A stretch of DNA of 7,110 nt, from contig DATEQV010000150.1 in assembly GCA_035272265.1 (NCBI GenBank), positions 1 to 7,110 on the forward strand. Reading direction: 5' to 3'. The notes beneath the pieces are model-generated. The model ran no database searches. It was not told the DNA's origin and saw only the letters and a program-made list of their open reading frames with translations. Each line of letters opens with the position of its first letter. Positions within the stretch are counted from its first letter, which is position 1. Positions 1 to 6,201 of the stretch are shown here, in pieces. The translations under genes were made by a program, and so were the position numbers. The DNA is from Acidisphaera sp035272265 (GTDB lineage Bacteria; Pseudomonadota; Alphaproteobacteria; Acetobacterales; Acetobacteraceae).

Positions 1-773
1 TGCCTCGGCGAACAGGTCGCGCACGCGCGCGGCACCCACGCCCACGACATCTCGACGAATTCCGCCCCCGAGATCGAGAAGAACGGCACGCCCGCCTCGC
101 CCGCGGTCGCGCGCGCCAGCAGCGTCTTGCCGGTGCCCGGCGGACCGACGAGCAGAACGCCCTTCGGCGAGCGGCCACCGAGCCGGCCATAGCTCTGCGG
201 CGAGCGGAGGAACGCGACCACTTCCTGCAGCTCGGCCTTCGCTTCGTCCACGCCGGCGACGTCGGCGTAGGTCACCTTGGTGTCCGTCTCGAGATACACC
301 TTGGCGCGCGACTTGCCGATCGACATCAGCCCGCCGATCCCCTGCCCTCCGGACATGCGGCGAAACGCGAACATCCAGACGATGTAGAACAGCATCAACG
401 GCGCCAGCCAGCTGAGCATCTGCACCAAGGCGCCGGGCGGGGCCTCGCCGACGACCTCCGCGCCATGCGCATGCAACTGGTCGGCGAGCGCGGGATCGAC
501 CCGCACCGTCGTCACGTCGCGCTGCCCACCCGGAAGCGGTTCATTGAGCCGGCCGCGCATCGTGCTCGGCGAGACGGTGACCTCGGCGATCTTGCCGTCG
601 GCCACCATCTTCTGGAACTCGGTGTACGACACGCTCTGGGTCGGCTGGTAGCTCAGCCAGAGCCATTGCAGCGCGAGGGCGAACAGCAGGCCGCCGACCA
701 CGTACGTGATCGCCACGTGCCAGTTCCAAACGTCGGGCTCCGGCCGCTTCTGGCCTGGCTTTCCCGGTTCCAT
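1..773 (-). CDS. ftsH: FtsH-type membrane AAA+ zinc metalloprotease, N-terminal part, frameshifted
   Basis: This would be an ATP-dependent inner-membrane protease that degrades misfolded or regulatory proteins. The gene reads leftward from ATG at 773-771, preceded by GGGAG at 788-784 (10-nt spacing), and leaves the window. Visible are a short polar N-terminus, a first membrane helix (about residues 19-40), the small periplasmic domain starting at SYTEFQKMV (about 49-57), a second membrane helix (about 117-137), then the AAA module with DVAGVDEAK (161-169), Walker A GPPGTGKT (210-217) and the pore region SISGAEFVEM (233-242). Directly after Met242 one base is missing: restoring a T gives the expected family sequence FVGVGAARVRDLF, whereas the frame as written reads SWAWVPRACATC. 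The zinc site lies outside the window. The indel is either a real inactivating mutation or a sequence error. The N-terminus and the neighbours suggest an accessory FtsH paralog rather than certainly the housekeeping copy. Family assignment is secure; functional state is not. Confidence 0.9.
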   Translation of the reverse strand, partial: MEPGKPGQKRPEPDVWNWHVAITYVVGGLLFALALQWLWLSYQPTQSVSYTEFQKMVADGKIAEVTVSPSTMRGRLNEPLPGGQRDVTTVRVDPALADQLHAHGAEVVGEAPPGALVQMLSWLAPLMLFYIVWMFAFRRMSGGQGIGGLMSIGKSRAKVYLETDTKVTYADVAGVDEAKAELQEVVAFLRSPQSYGRLGGRSPKGVLLVGPPGTGKTLLARATAGEAGVPFFSISGAEFVEMSWAWVPRACATCSPR

Positions 774-809
774 CGACCAGTCACTCCCACGCCCGGGTCA
801 CTGTCTGCC

Positions 810-823
810 TTGACCCACGTCAA
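810..823. promoter_or_regulatory. FNR/FixK-type box (TTGAC-N4-GTCAA)
   Basis: The sequence TTGACCCACGTCAA is a perfect 5-bp inverted repeat with a 4-bp spacer, which is the layout of FNR/FnrL/FixK sites (consensus TTGAT-N4-ATCAA, with the GC variant common in GC-rich alphaproteobacteria). Its centre is at 816.5. A rightward extended -10 candidate, TG-G-TTAGCT, lies at 843-851 and predicts a start of transcription near 858. That puts the box at -41.5, the class II activating position, and leaves a 33-nt leader to the ATG at 891. For leftward ftsH the ribosome-binding site at 784-788 must be transcribed, so the box would be too close to that start to activate and could only repress it. The symmetry is seen directly; the regulator and direction are inferred. 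Confidence 0.6.
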
Positions 824-890
824 GCCGGCAAGCGGGCTGGCGTGGTTAGCTCTCCCAGCCGTCGCACCGTGCCCGACGCAGGATCGAGCG

Positions 891-1445
891 ATGGCGATCC
901 CGGGAGTGGAAAACATGGTCGGTCTCGTCCTGTCGCCGGAACAGATTCGCGCCGCACCGCCGGAGGTCCGGCACTGGCTCGAACAGCAGGTAGCGCAGAC
1001 CTTCGGCCTGCCGCGCGCCGCGCCGCCGGCGCCGTCCACCCATCTCGTGGCCTGCACGCCGGATCAGGCCGGCAGCATCCTGGGCGAGATCCAGGACTCG
1101 CTGCCGGTCATCACGGTGTTCTTCGAGCTTGGACGCGAGCAGGGCACCATGTCCCACAACGGGCTGCGTGTGTTCAGGCTTGCCGATATCGCGCGGCACG
1201 CGCACCTGCCGAACGTCGACACGACGCTCGCCGCACTGCGGGTCATCGACGGCGCCTTCAAGCAGGCCGCCGGCGACCGGCAGGCCGCGCTCTACGCGCT
1301 CGACCCGCAAGGCAACTGTTACGTGGCGGACGGCACCAGCCAGAGCATTCTCGCGCTCTGGCACAGCATGGTTGCAGCCGAGCCGTTGGCGCCGCAGCAA
1401 GGCGCCATGATCCCGGAAGCGCCGCGCGCCTCCCCACCGGGCTGA
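891..1445 (+). CDS. Conserved-looking protein of unknown function, ~184 aa
   Basis: I do not recognise this protein. The frame starts at ATG 891 (AGGA at 880-883, spacing 7); a second in-frame ATG at 915 has GGGAG at 902-906 and gives 176 residues, so either start is possible. The rest of the upstream open frame overlaps ftsH and the FNR-type box and is unlikely to be translated. There is no signal peptide or membrane helix. The N-terminal part (SPEQIRAAPPEVRHWLEQQV, about residues 15-34) looks like an amphipathic helix, a Pro/Ala-rich linker follows (about 43-51), and residues about 62-165 look like a compact mixed or mostly helical domain. The tail is Pro/Ala-rich. There are two or three cysteines but no CxxC pair. 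The gene lies between ftsH and ppsR, and the putative FNR box upstream suggests oxygen-dependent expression. Codon use matches the neighbours, supporting a real gene. A small regulatory or adaptor protein is possible but unproven. Confidence 0.7.
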   Translation: MAIPGVENMVGLVLSPEQIRAAPPEVRHWLEQQVAQTFGLPRAAPPAPSTHLVACTPDQAGSILGEIQDSLPVITVFFELGREQGTMSHNGLRVFRLADIARHAHLPNVDTTLAALRVIDGAFKQAAGDRQAALYALDPQGNCYVADGTSQSILALWHSMVAAEPLAPQQGAMIPEAPRASPPG

Positions 1446-1521
1446 GCACACCCGGCTGAGCGCCGGCGCCGTCGGCAGCGGCATAGGTGCCAATCGTCAA
1501 AGTCACGCCATATTTTTTTGC

Positions 1522-1561
1522 TTGACAGTTCAGAACGTGCCATTCTGTCAGGTGGCTGACA
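1522..1561. promoter_or_regulatory. ppsR promoter/operator region with three TGTCA/TGACA half-sites
   Basis: A consensus -35 hexamer TTGACA stands at 1522-1527 just after an AT-rich tract with seven T (1513-1519). No convincing -10 lies 16-18 bp further on, so the promoter may need an activator or use another start. Around it are three copies of the half-site: TGACAG (1523-1528), CTGTCA (1545-1550) and CTGACA (1556-1561). The last two form TGTCAGGTGGCTGACA (1546-1561), a perfect 6-bp inverted repeat with a 4-bp spacer. The known PpsR/CrtJ site is TGT-N12-ACA; this one is TGT-N10-ACA, with the same half-sites but 2 bp shorter. Autoregulation by PpsR is a reasonable inference. The region overlaps the most upstream possible start codons of ppsR and argues against them. 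Confidence 0.45.
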
Positions 1562-2961
1562 ACTGTACTGTCCAATCTCCCCAGGAGGATCTGATCTCCC
1601 TAGCTCCCGCGCATGGCGTGAACGTCGCCCAGCCTGACGTGACCCTCATGCTTGACATGCAGGGTGTCATTCAGGACGTCGCGCTCTCCAACGAAGTGTC
1701 CAACGAACCGGTCGACGATTGGCGCGGCCGGCCGTGGGTCGACACCGTTGGCGCGATCGGCAGCGGCAAGGTGCTGCGGATGATGGAGCACGCGCGCGAA
1801 AGCGGCGTCTCCGCCTTCCGCCAGGTCACCCAGCGCTTCCCCAGCGGCCTCGAGCTGCCGATGGAGTACACCATCGTCCGGCTCGGCGGTAAGGCGGGCC
1901 TGATCGCGATCGGACGCAGTCTCAAGGCGGTCGCCGAACTCCAGTCCCGGCTGATCGCCGCCCAGCAGTCGATGGAGCAGGACTACTGGAAGCTGCGTGA
2001 AGCCGAGACGCGCTACCGCATCCTGTTCGACGCCTCGAACGAGGCGGTGCTGCTGCTGAAGGCCGATTCGCTGCAGGTGCTGGAGGCCAACCCGGCCGCC
2101 ATCCGCTCGCTCGGCCTCGCCCGCGGCCAGTCGTTCCACCTCGACATCGCGCCCGAGGAGCAAGAGGCGCTGCAGACGATGCTCGGCCGCACGCGCCAGA
2201 ACGGGCGGGCGCCGACCACGATCCTGCATGTCGGCCCCGACCGCGAGCAATGGACCGTGCGGGCCTCGATGATGACGGCCGAGCCCGGACCGATGTTCAT
2301 GGTCCAGCTCACCCCGGTCGGCAGCCTCACCTCCGGTCCGCCGCGCGAGGAGGAGGCGTCGGTCGAGGACCTCGTCGACCGTCTGCCGGACGCCTTCGTC
2401 GTGATCGACCGTGACGGCGTCATCCGGCGGGCCAACCGGGCCTTCCTCGACCTTGTCGAGGTCGGTGCGGAGGGCGCGGTGATCGGCGAGAAGCTCGCCC
2501 GCTGGCTGTCGCGCCCGGGAGCCGACGTTCCCGTGCTGCTCTCGTCGCTGAACCGGCACGGCTCGGTGCGCATGTTCGCGACCTCGGTGCAGGGCGAGCT
2601 CGGCGCCGACATCCCGGTCGAGGTCTCAGCCGTCGGCACCGCGTCGGGCCGGCCGAGCCACGTCGCGCTGGTGATCCGCGATGTCAGTCGCCGGCTGTCG
2701 GCCAACGACAACAGCGCGAGCCTCCAGGCGTCGTTCGCCGCCATCATCGAGCAGACCGGCAAGACCTCGCTTCGCACGCTGGTGAAGGAAGCTGTCGGAT
2801 TGATCGAGCGGCACTATATCGCCGCTGCGCTGGAGCTCTCCGCGGGCAATCGTACGGTGGCTGCGGAAATCCTCGGCCTGAGCCGGCAGGGTCTCTACCA
2901 GAAGCTCGCCTATTACGAGATGGACCGGCACTCACGGCAGGAGGCAGAGTCGGTCGAGTAG
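1522..2961 (+). CDS. ppsR: PpsR/CrtJ-family photosynthesis gene repressor (PAS-PAS-PAS-HTH)
   Basis: PpsR is a cytoplasmic DNA-binding repressor of bacteriochlorophyll, carotenoid and light-harvesting genes. Numbering from the TTG at 1522 (479 residues), the layout is N-terminal PAS (about 38-133), the hallmark Q-linker helix with LIAAQQSMEQDYWKLREAET (144-163), PAS1 (about 164-266), PAS2 (about 282-390) and a Fis-type HTH (about 421-466, with NRTVAAEILGLSRQGLYQKL at 443-462). The start is unresolved. TTG 1522 is only the outer limit; GTG at 1537, 1552 or 1618 and CTG at 1591 are alternatives, and none has a well-spaced Shine-Dalgarno. AGGAGG at 1583-1588 is perfect but has no ATG, GTG or TTG at 5-9 nt. 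Homology appears to begin near the SLAP tetrapeptide (residues 26-29), so the true start is probably near 1591-1618. There is no cysteine after residue 15; the HTH position where CrtJ/PpsR carry the redox Cys is Tyr432. bphP follows after 26 bp, a likely operon. Confidence 0.93.
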   Translation: MTVQNVPFCQVADNCTVQSPQEDLISLAPAHGVNVAQPDVTLMLDMQGVIQDVALSNEVSNEPVDDWRGRPWVDTVGAIGSGKVLRMMEHARESGVSAFRQVTQRFPSGLELPMEYTIVRLGGKAGLIAIGRSLKAVAELQSRLIAAQQSMEQDYWKLREAETRYRILFDASNEAVLLLKADSLQVLEANPAAIRSLGLARGQSFHLDIAPEEQEALQTMLGRTRQNGRAPTTILHVGPDREQWTVRASMMTAEPGPMFMVQLTPVGSLTSGPPREEEASVEDLVDRLPDAFVVIDRDGVIRRANRAFLDLVEVGAEGAVIGEKLARWLSRPGADVPVLLSSLNRHGSVRMFATSVQGELGADIPVEVSAVGTASGRPSHVALVIRDVSRRLSANDNSASLQASFAAIIEQTGKTSLRTLVKEAVGLIERHYIAAALELSAGNRTVAAEILGLSRQGLYQKLAYYEMDRHSRQEAESVE

Positions 2962-2987
2962 CAAAGCAGCTCCGAGAGGACCACGCC

Positions 2988-5141
2988 GTGCTGACGAGTT
3001 CGGTGACGCCGGCTTTCGGCGAGGCGGACCTTTCGAACTGCGAACGCGAGCAGATCCATCTCGCGGGCTCGATCCAGCCGCACGGCGCATTGCTGGTGGT
3101 CCGCGAGCCGGACCAACGCGTCGTCCAGGCAAGCGACAACACCGCGTCGGTCCTCGGCATGACGGGACCGCCGATCGGCCGCGCCTTGCGCGACATCGCG
3201 CCCGATCTCGCCGACGCCTTGCAGGTCCACCTCGCCGAACCGTTGCGCGACGTGCCGCACGTCATCCGCTGCCAGATCGGCGACCTCCCGCGGTGGTTCG
3301 ACTGCCTCGTTCACCGCCCGCCGGACGCCGGCGTGATCATCGAACTGGAGACCGCGGGTCCGCGCGTCGACCTGTCCGACGGGCTGCAGACCGCGTTGCG
3401 GACGATCCAGGCAGCCTCTGCGCTGCGCAACCTGTGCGACGAGACGGCCCGCCTGTTCAAGGCATTCACCGGCTACGACCGCGTGATGGTCTACCAGTTC
3501 GACGAACAGGGACATGGCGAGGTGTTCGCGGAGGAGCGCGAAGCGCACCTCGAACCCTATCTCGGCAATTACTATCCGGCCTCCGACATCCCGCACATCG
3601 CGCGGCGTCTGTACGAGCGGAACCGGATTCGTGTCCTCGTGGACGTCGAATACGCGCCCGTCGGCATCACTCCGCGCCTGTCGCCGCTGACCGGCGAAGA
3701 GCTCGACATGTCGCTGTGCTTCCTGCGCAGCTCGTCGCCGATCCATGTGCAGTACCTGAAGAACATGGGCGTCCGGGCGACGCTGGTCGTCTCGCTGATG
3801 GTGAGCGGCAAGCTGTGGGGCCTCATCTCCTGCCATCACTACGTCCCGCGCTTCCTGCATTTCGAAATGCGCGCGGTCTGCGAAGTGCTCGCCGAAGCCG
3901 TGGCGACGCGGATCGCCGCCCTGGATGCGTTCGCGCAGTCGCAGGCGGAGGTGTCGGTTCGCCGCCTCGAGCAGCAGATGAGCCGCGCCATCTCGCGCGA
4001 GGGCGACTGGCGCGGTGCGCTGTTCGATCACTCCAAGGCGCTGCTGGAGCCGGTCCACGCGACGGGTGCGGCGCTGCTGTTCGAGGGCGAGGTACGCACC
4101 GTCGGCGACGTGCCCGCAACCTCGGCCTTGCGCGACATCGGCCAGTGGCTGGCGCGGCAATCGCGCGGCATGGTCGTCACATCGAGTCTTGCCGTCGACG
4201 CGCCGGAATTCGCAGCACTCACGCCGATCGCGACCGGACTTCTCGCCGCGCCGATCTCGACGGTGCCGGGCGAATACCTACTGTGGGTTCGCCCCGAGCG
4301 CATCCGCACCGTGACGTGGGGCGGCAACCCGTTCAAGCCGGTGATCGTCGGCGACGATCCCGCAAGTCTGTCGCCGCGGCGATCGTTCTCGCAATGGCAT
4401 CAGCTCGTCGAGGGCACCTCGGACCCCTGGACGGCCGCCGAGATCGCCGCGGCCCGGCTGATCCGCGAGACCGTCAGCGACGTCGTCGTCCAGTTCCGCT
4501 CCGTGCGGATGCTGATCGCGGCCGACCAGCTCGAGCAGGTCACCGGCCAGGTGCGCGCGTCCGACCAGCCCGTCGTGATCGCCGCACCCGACGGTCGCAT
4601 CCTCAAGATGAACGAGGCCTTCGGCGAGCTTCTGCCGCGGCGTGCCGCCATCCCTGAGCGGCTGGCAGACCTGCTGCCGTTTTTCTCCGATTCCCGCGAA
4701 GCGCGCTCGCGCCTGGCCAGCCTGGTGGAACAGCGCCGGTCCTGGCGCGGCGAGGTGACGTTCGAGGGGCCGGACGATCAGCCGACGCCGCTGCTGATCC
4801 GAGCCGACCCGGTGTTCACCGCCGATCACCGCACGCTCGGCTTCGTGGTGCTGTTCACCGACCTGAAAGACCGCAAGCAGGCGGAGGCGGCCCGGCACCT
4901 GTTCCAGGAAAGCGTGATCAAGCAACGCCGCCCCGGCACCGGACAGCTCGATGCCGGTGCGGACGTCGTGTTCCAGAAACTGGTGTCCACGCTCGTCGAA
5001 AACACGCTGCTGGCGGGGCTGGAGATCGCCGAGGGTGCGGATCTCGCACGCATGCCCGAGCTGCTGGAAGCCGTACGCGCGTCGCTGCGACGCGCCGAGG
5101 AAGTGCTCCGCCACCTCGTCGTGCACGCGGCGAAGGAATAG
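2988..5141 (+). CDS. bphP: Bacteriophytochrome, BphP1-like, with non-kinase PAS/two-helix output
   Basis: This is a biliverdin-binding red/far-red photoreceptor of 717 residues, cytoplasmic. The GTG start at 2988 has GAGAGGA at 2974-2980 (spacing 7). The photosensory core is complete: PAS with the thioether-forming Cys18 in NCEREQIHLAGSIQPHG (17-33); GAF with PASDIP (197-202), the chromophore-pocket His in SPIHVQYLKNMGV (250-262) and CHH (282-284); PHY with WGGNP (444-448) and the tongue motif PRRSF (463-467). A further PAS domain follows (about 522-632), then about 80 residues predicted as two helices. No histidine-kinase H-box or ATP-binding motifs (N, G1, G2) are present, which matches the R. 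palustris BphP1/Bradyrhizobium type known to bind PpsR2 directly under light. Operon position after ppsR supports the same partner here. Whether the dark state is Pfr (bathy), as in those relatives, cannot be read from the sequence. Family call is very sure; the PpsR interaction is inferred. Confidence 0.96.
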   Translation: MLTSSVTPAFGEADLSNCEREQIHLAGSIQPHGALLVVREPDQRVVQASDNTASVLGMTGPPIGRALRDIAPDLADALQVHLAEPLRDVPHVIRCQIGDLPRWFDCLVHRPPDAGVIIELETAGPRVDLSDGLQTALRTIQAASALRNLCDETARLFKAFTGYDRVMVYQFDEQGHGEVFAEEREAHLEPYLGNYYPASDIPHIARRLYERNRIRVLVDVEYAPVGITPRLSPLTGEELDMSLCFLRSSSPIHVQYLKNMGVRATLVVSLMVSGKLWGLISCHHYVPRFLHFEMRAVCEVLAEAVATRIAALDAFAQSQAEVSVRRLEQQMSRAISREGDWRGALFDHSKALLEPVHATGAALLFEGEVRTVGDVPATSALRDIGQWLARQSRGMVVTSSLAVDAPEFAALTPIATGLLAAPISTVPGEYLLWVRPERIRTVTWGGNPFKPVIVGDDPASLSPRRSFSQWHQLVEGTSDPWTAAEIAAARLIRETVSDVVVQFRSVRMLIAADQLEQVTGQVRASDQPVVIAAPDGRILKMNEAFGELLPRRAAIPERLADLLPFFSDSREARSRLASLVEQRRSWRGEVTFEGPDDQPTPLLIRADPVFTADHRTLGFVVLFTDLKDRKQAEAARHLFQESVIKQRRPGTGQLDAGADVVFQKLVSTLVENTLLAGLEIAEGADLARMPELLEAVRASLRRAEEVLRHLVVHAAKE

Positions 5142-5185
5142 CGTCGCGCGCGCGCCCTGCGCCCATAGGGAAACGCGCCTCGCAT

Positions 5186-5241
5186 TGTCAAATTAATCAT
5201 ACGTAAAGTGCTGTTGACACCTCCGTCGCGTTGGCGTGACA
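5186..5241. promoter_or_regulatory. aerR/ppaA promoter region with PpsR-like half-sites
   Basis: The 121-bp gap between bphP and aerR has its only AT-rich stretch at about 5184-5208. TTGACA at 5214-5219 is a good -35 hexamer, but no clear -10 follows at 16-18 bp. Two one-mismatch versions of the PpsR site TGT-N12-ACA are present: TGT-N12-ACG at 5186-5203, and CGT-N12-ACA at 5224-5241 (the same variant read on the other strand, keeping the inner C and G of the extended TGTC-N10-GACA form). TGTCAA (5186-5191) and TTGACA (5214-5219) also form a wider inverted pair. No perfect TGT-N12-ACA occurs. Regulation of aerR by PpsR is inferred, and the gene may also receive read-through from bphP. Confidence 0.35.
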
Positions 5242-5262
5242 GTGCGCGAAAGGGGGGACAAT

Positions 5263-6177
5263 ATGGCCACCTTCGCGGATCAATTCGCCGAGGATGCCGA
5301 CTGGAGCGCGGGGCCGAGCGCCTACGCCGCTCCCTCCAGGGCGTGCACCTTCCCGCCACCGCCGATCGAGATCCAGCCGGCCACGTATCGGCGCAATCGG
5401 CGTGCTGCCGTTCTGACGAAGCTGGTCGAAACCGAAATCCTGCCGCGTCTGCGTCTGGTCGGCGTGCGAACGAGCACACGCGACGTGCGGCCCGTGCCGG
5501 CGAGCGGCCTCACCGCCGCGGACACGACCGAGTTCGTCCGGCTGGTGCTCGCCGAGGAAGCCGTCGCCGGGATGCAGTACGTCGAGACGCTCCGGCTGCG
5601 CGGCGCGACGGTGCGATCGCTCTATCTCGGTCTGCTGACCGATGCCGCCCGCCTGCTGGGCGAGTTCTGGCAGGAGGATCGCTGCAGCTTCGTCGACGTC
5701 ACCATCAGCATGGGAAGGCTGCAGCAGATCGTTCGCGGACTGTCGCCGGCATTCCAGACGGCGGCGCTCCGTCGCGCTCATCCCGAAACCATGCTGCTGC
5801 TCGCCACCCCCGGCGAGCAGCACACGCTCGGACTGATCATCCTCGCCGAGTTCTTCCGGTCCGCCGGCTGGCACGTGGCCGGCGGCGCAGTCAGGTCCGG
5901 CGAGGAGGCGGCAGACATCGTCCACGATTCGTGGTTCGACGTGGCGGGGTTTTCGATCGGCGCCGAGAACGGCCTCGCTCAGCTCACAAGCTGCATCCGC
6001 ATCGTCAGGCGGGCATCGCGCAACCGGAAGATCGGCATCCTGATCGGCGGGCCGCTGTTCCTGAGCGACCGCGACCTCGTATCCCGCGTGGGAGCCGACA
6101 TCGGTGCGGCGGACGCGCCGAGCGCGCTGCTGCGGGCGAGCGGGTTGTTGCGCACGCAATCAGCCGGAGCCGCCTAG
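5263..6177 (+). CDS. ppaA: AerR/PpaA-type antirepressor with B12-binding (SCHIC-like) domain
   Basis: Proteins of this family bind cobalamin and modulate the CrtJ/PpsR repressor. The ATG at 5263 follows AGGGGGG at 5251-5257 (spacing 5), so I prefer it to the in-frame GTG at 5236; the product has 304 residues. After a Pro/Ala-rich, probably disordered N-terminus (about 1-40) comes a helical cap (about 42-165) with the family signature FWQEDRCSFVDVTISMGRLQ (135-154). A Rossmann B12-binding fold (about 176-298) follows with GEQHTLG, where His187 is the expected axial cobalt ligand (ExHxxG instead of DxHxxG), Ser231 in GFSIGAENGL, and GG at 262-263. No BLUF domain is attached, so this is AerR/PpaA rather than AppA. 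It sits next to ppsR-bphP, matching the usual ppaA-ppsR pairing, and meets bphO tail to tail. Either ligand, cobalamin or heme, is possible in principle; His187 favours cobalamin. The symbol aerR would serve equally. Confidence 0.88.
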   Translation: MATFADQFAEDADWSAGPSAYAAPSRACTFPPPPIEIQPATYRRNRRAAVLTKLVETEILPRLRLVGVRTSTRDVRPVPASGLTAADTTEFVRLVLAEEAVAGMQYVETLRLRGATVRSLYLGLLTDAARLLGEFWQEDRCSFVDVTISMGRLQQIVRGLSPAFQTAALRRAHPETMLLLATPGEQHTLGLIILAEFFRSAGWHVAGGAVRSGEEAADIVHDSWFDVAGFSIGAENGLAQLTSCIRIVRRASRNRKIGILIGGPLFLSDRDLVSRVGADIGAADAPSALLRASGLLRTQSAGAA

Positions 6178-6201
6178 CAAGCTGCGGTTCCGCTAGGCGG
6201 C
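6169..6201. terminator. Shared bidirectional hairpin between converging aerR/ppaA and bphO
   Basis: GCCGCCTAGC (6169-6178) and GCTAGGCGGC (6192-6201) are perfect inverted repeats, giving a 10-bp GC-rich stem with a 13-nt loop. Each arm contains the TAG stop of one gene, so both coding ends are part of the stem and both proteins end in Ala-Ala encoded by GCC GCC. No T-run follows on either strand, so it is not a classical intrinsic terminator; it may act as a two-way 3' stabiliser or a Rho-assisted end. The symmetry is seen directly, the function inferred. Confidence 0.5.

Noticed and set aside
465..890. Upstream extension of the unknown gene into the ftsH region
   Set aside because: It would be antisense to conserved ftsH sequence and would translate through the FNR-type box and promoter; ATG 891 or 915 with their own ribosome-binding sites are better starts.
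1440..1461. 8-bp direct repeat GGCTGAGC (1440-1447 and 1454-1461)
   Set aside because: Two short copies over the end of a gene are likely chance in GC-rich DNA; no flanking mobile sequence is seen.
1451..1519. Possible intrinsic terminator after the unknown gene (CCGGC-TGAGC-GCCGG at 1452-1466 and the T-run at 1513-1519)
   Set aside because: The hairpin is short and the T-run begins 46 bases further on with no stem directly before it; the T-run fits better as an AT-rich element of the ppsR promoter.
2913..4160. Minus-strand open frame of 415 codons opposite ppsR end and bphP
   Set aside because: It is antisense to a clearly conserved phytochrome; the protein is Arg/Asp/Ala-rich with no recognisable motif, as expected for a GC-rich shadow frame.
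3293..4657. Plus-strand open frame of 454 codons inside bphP
   Set aside because: It is an out-of-frame shadow of the phytochrome, dominated by Arg, Ala and Gly.
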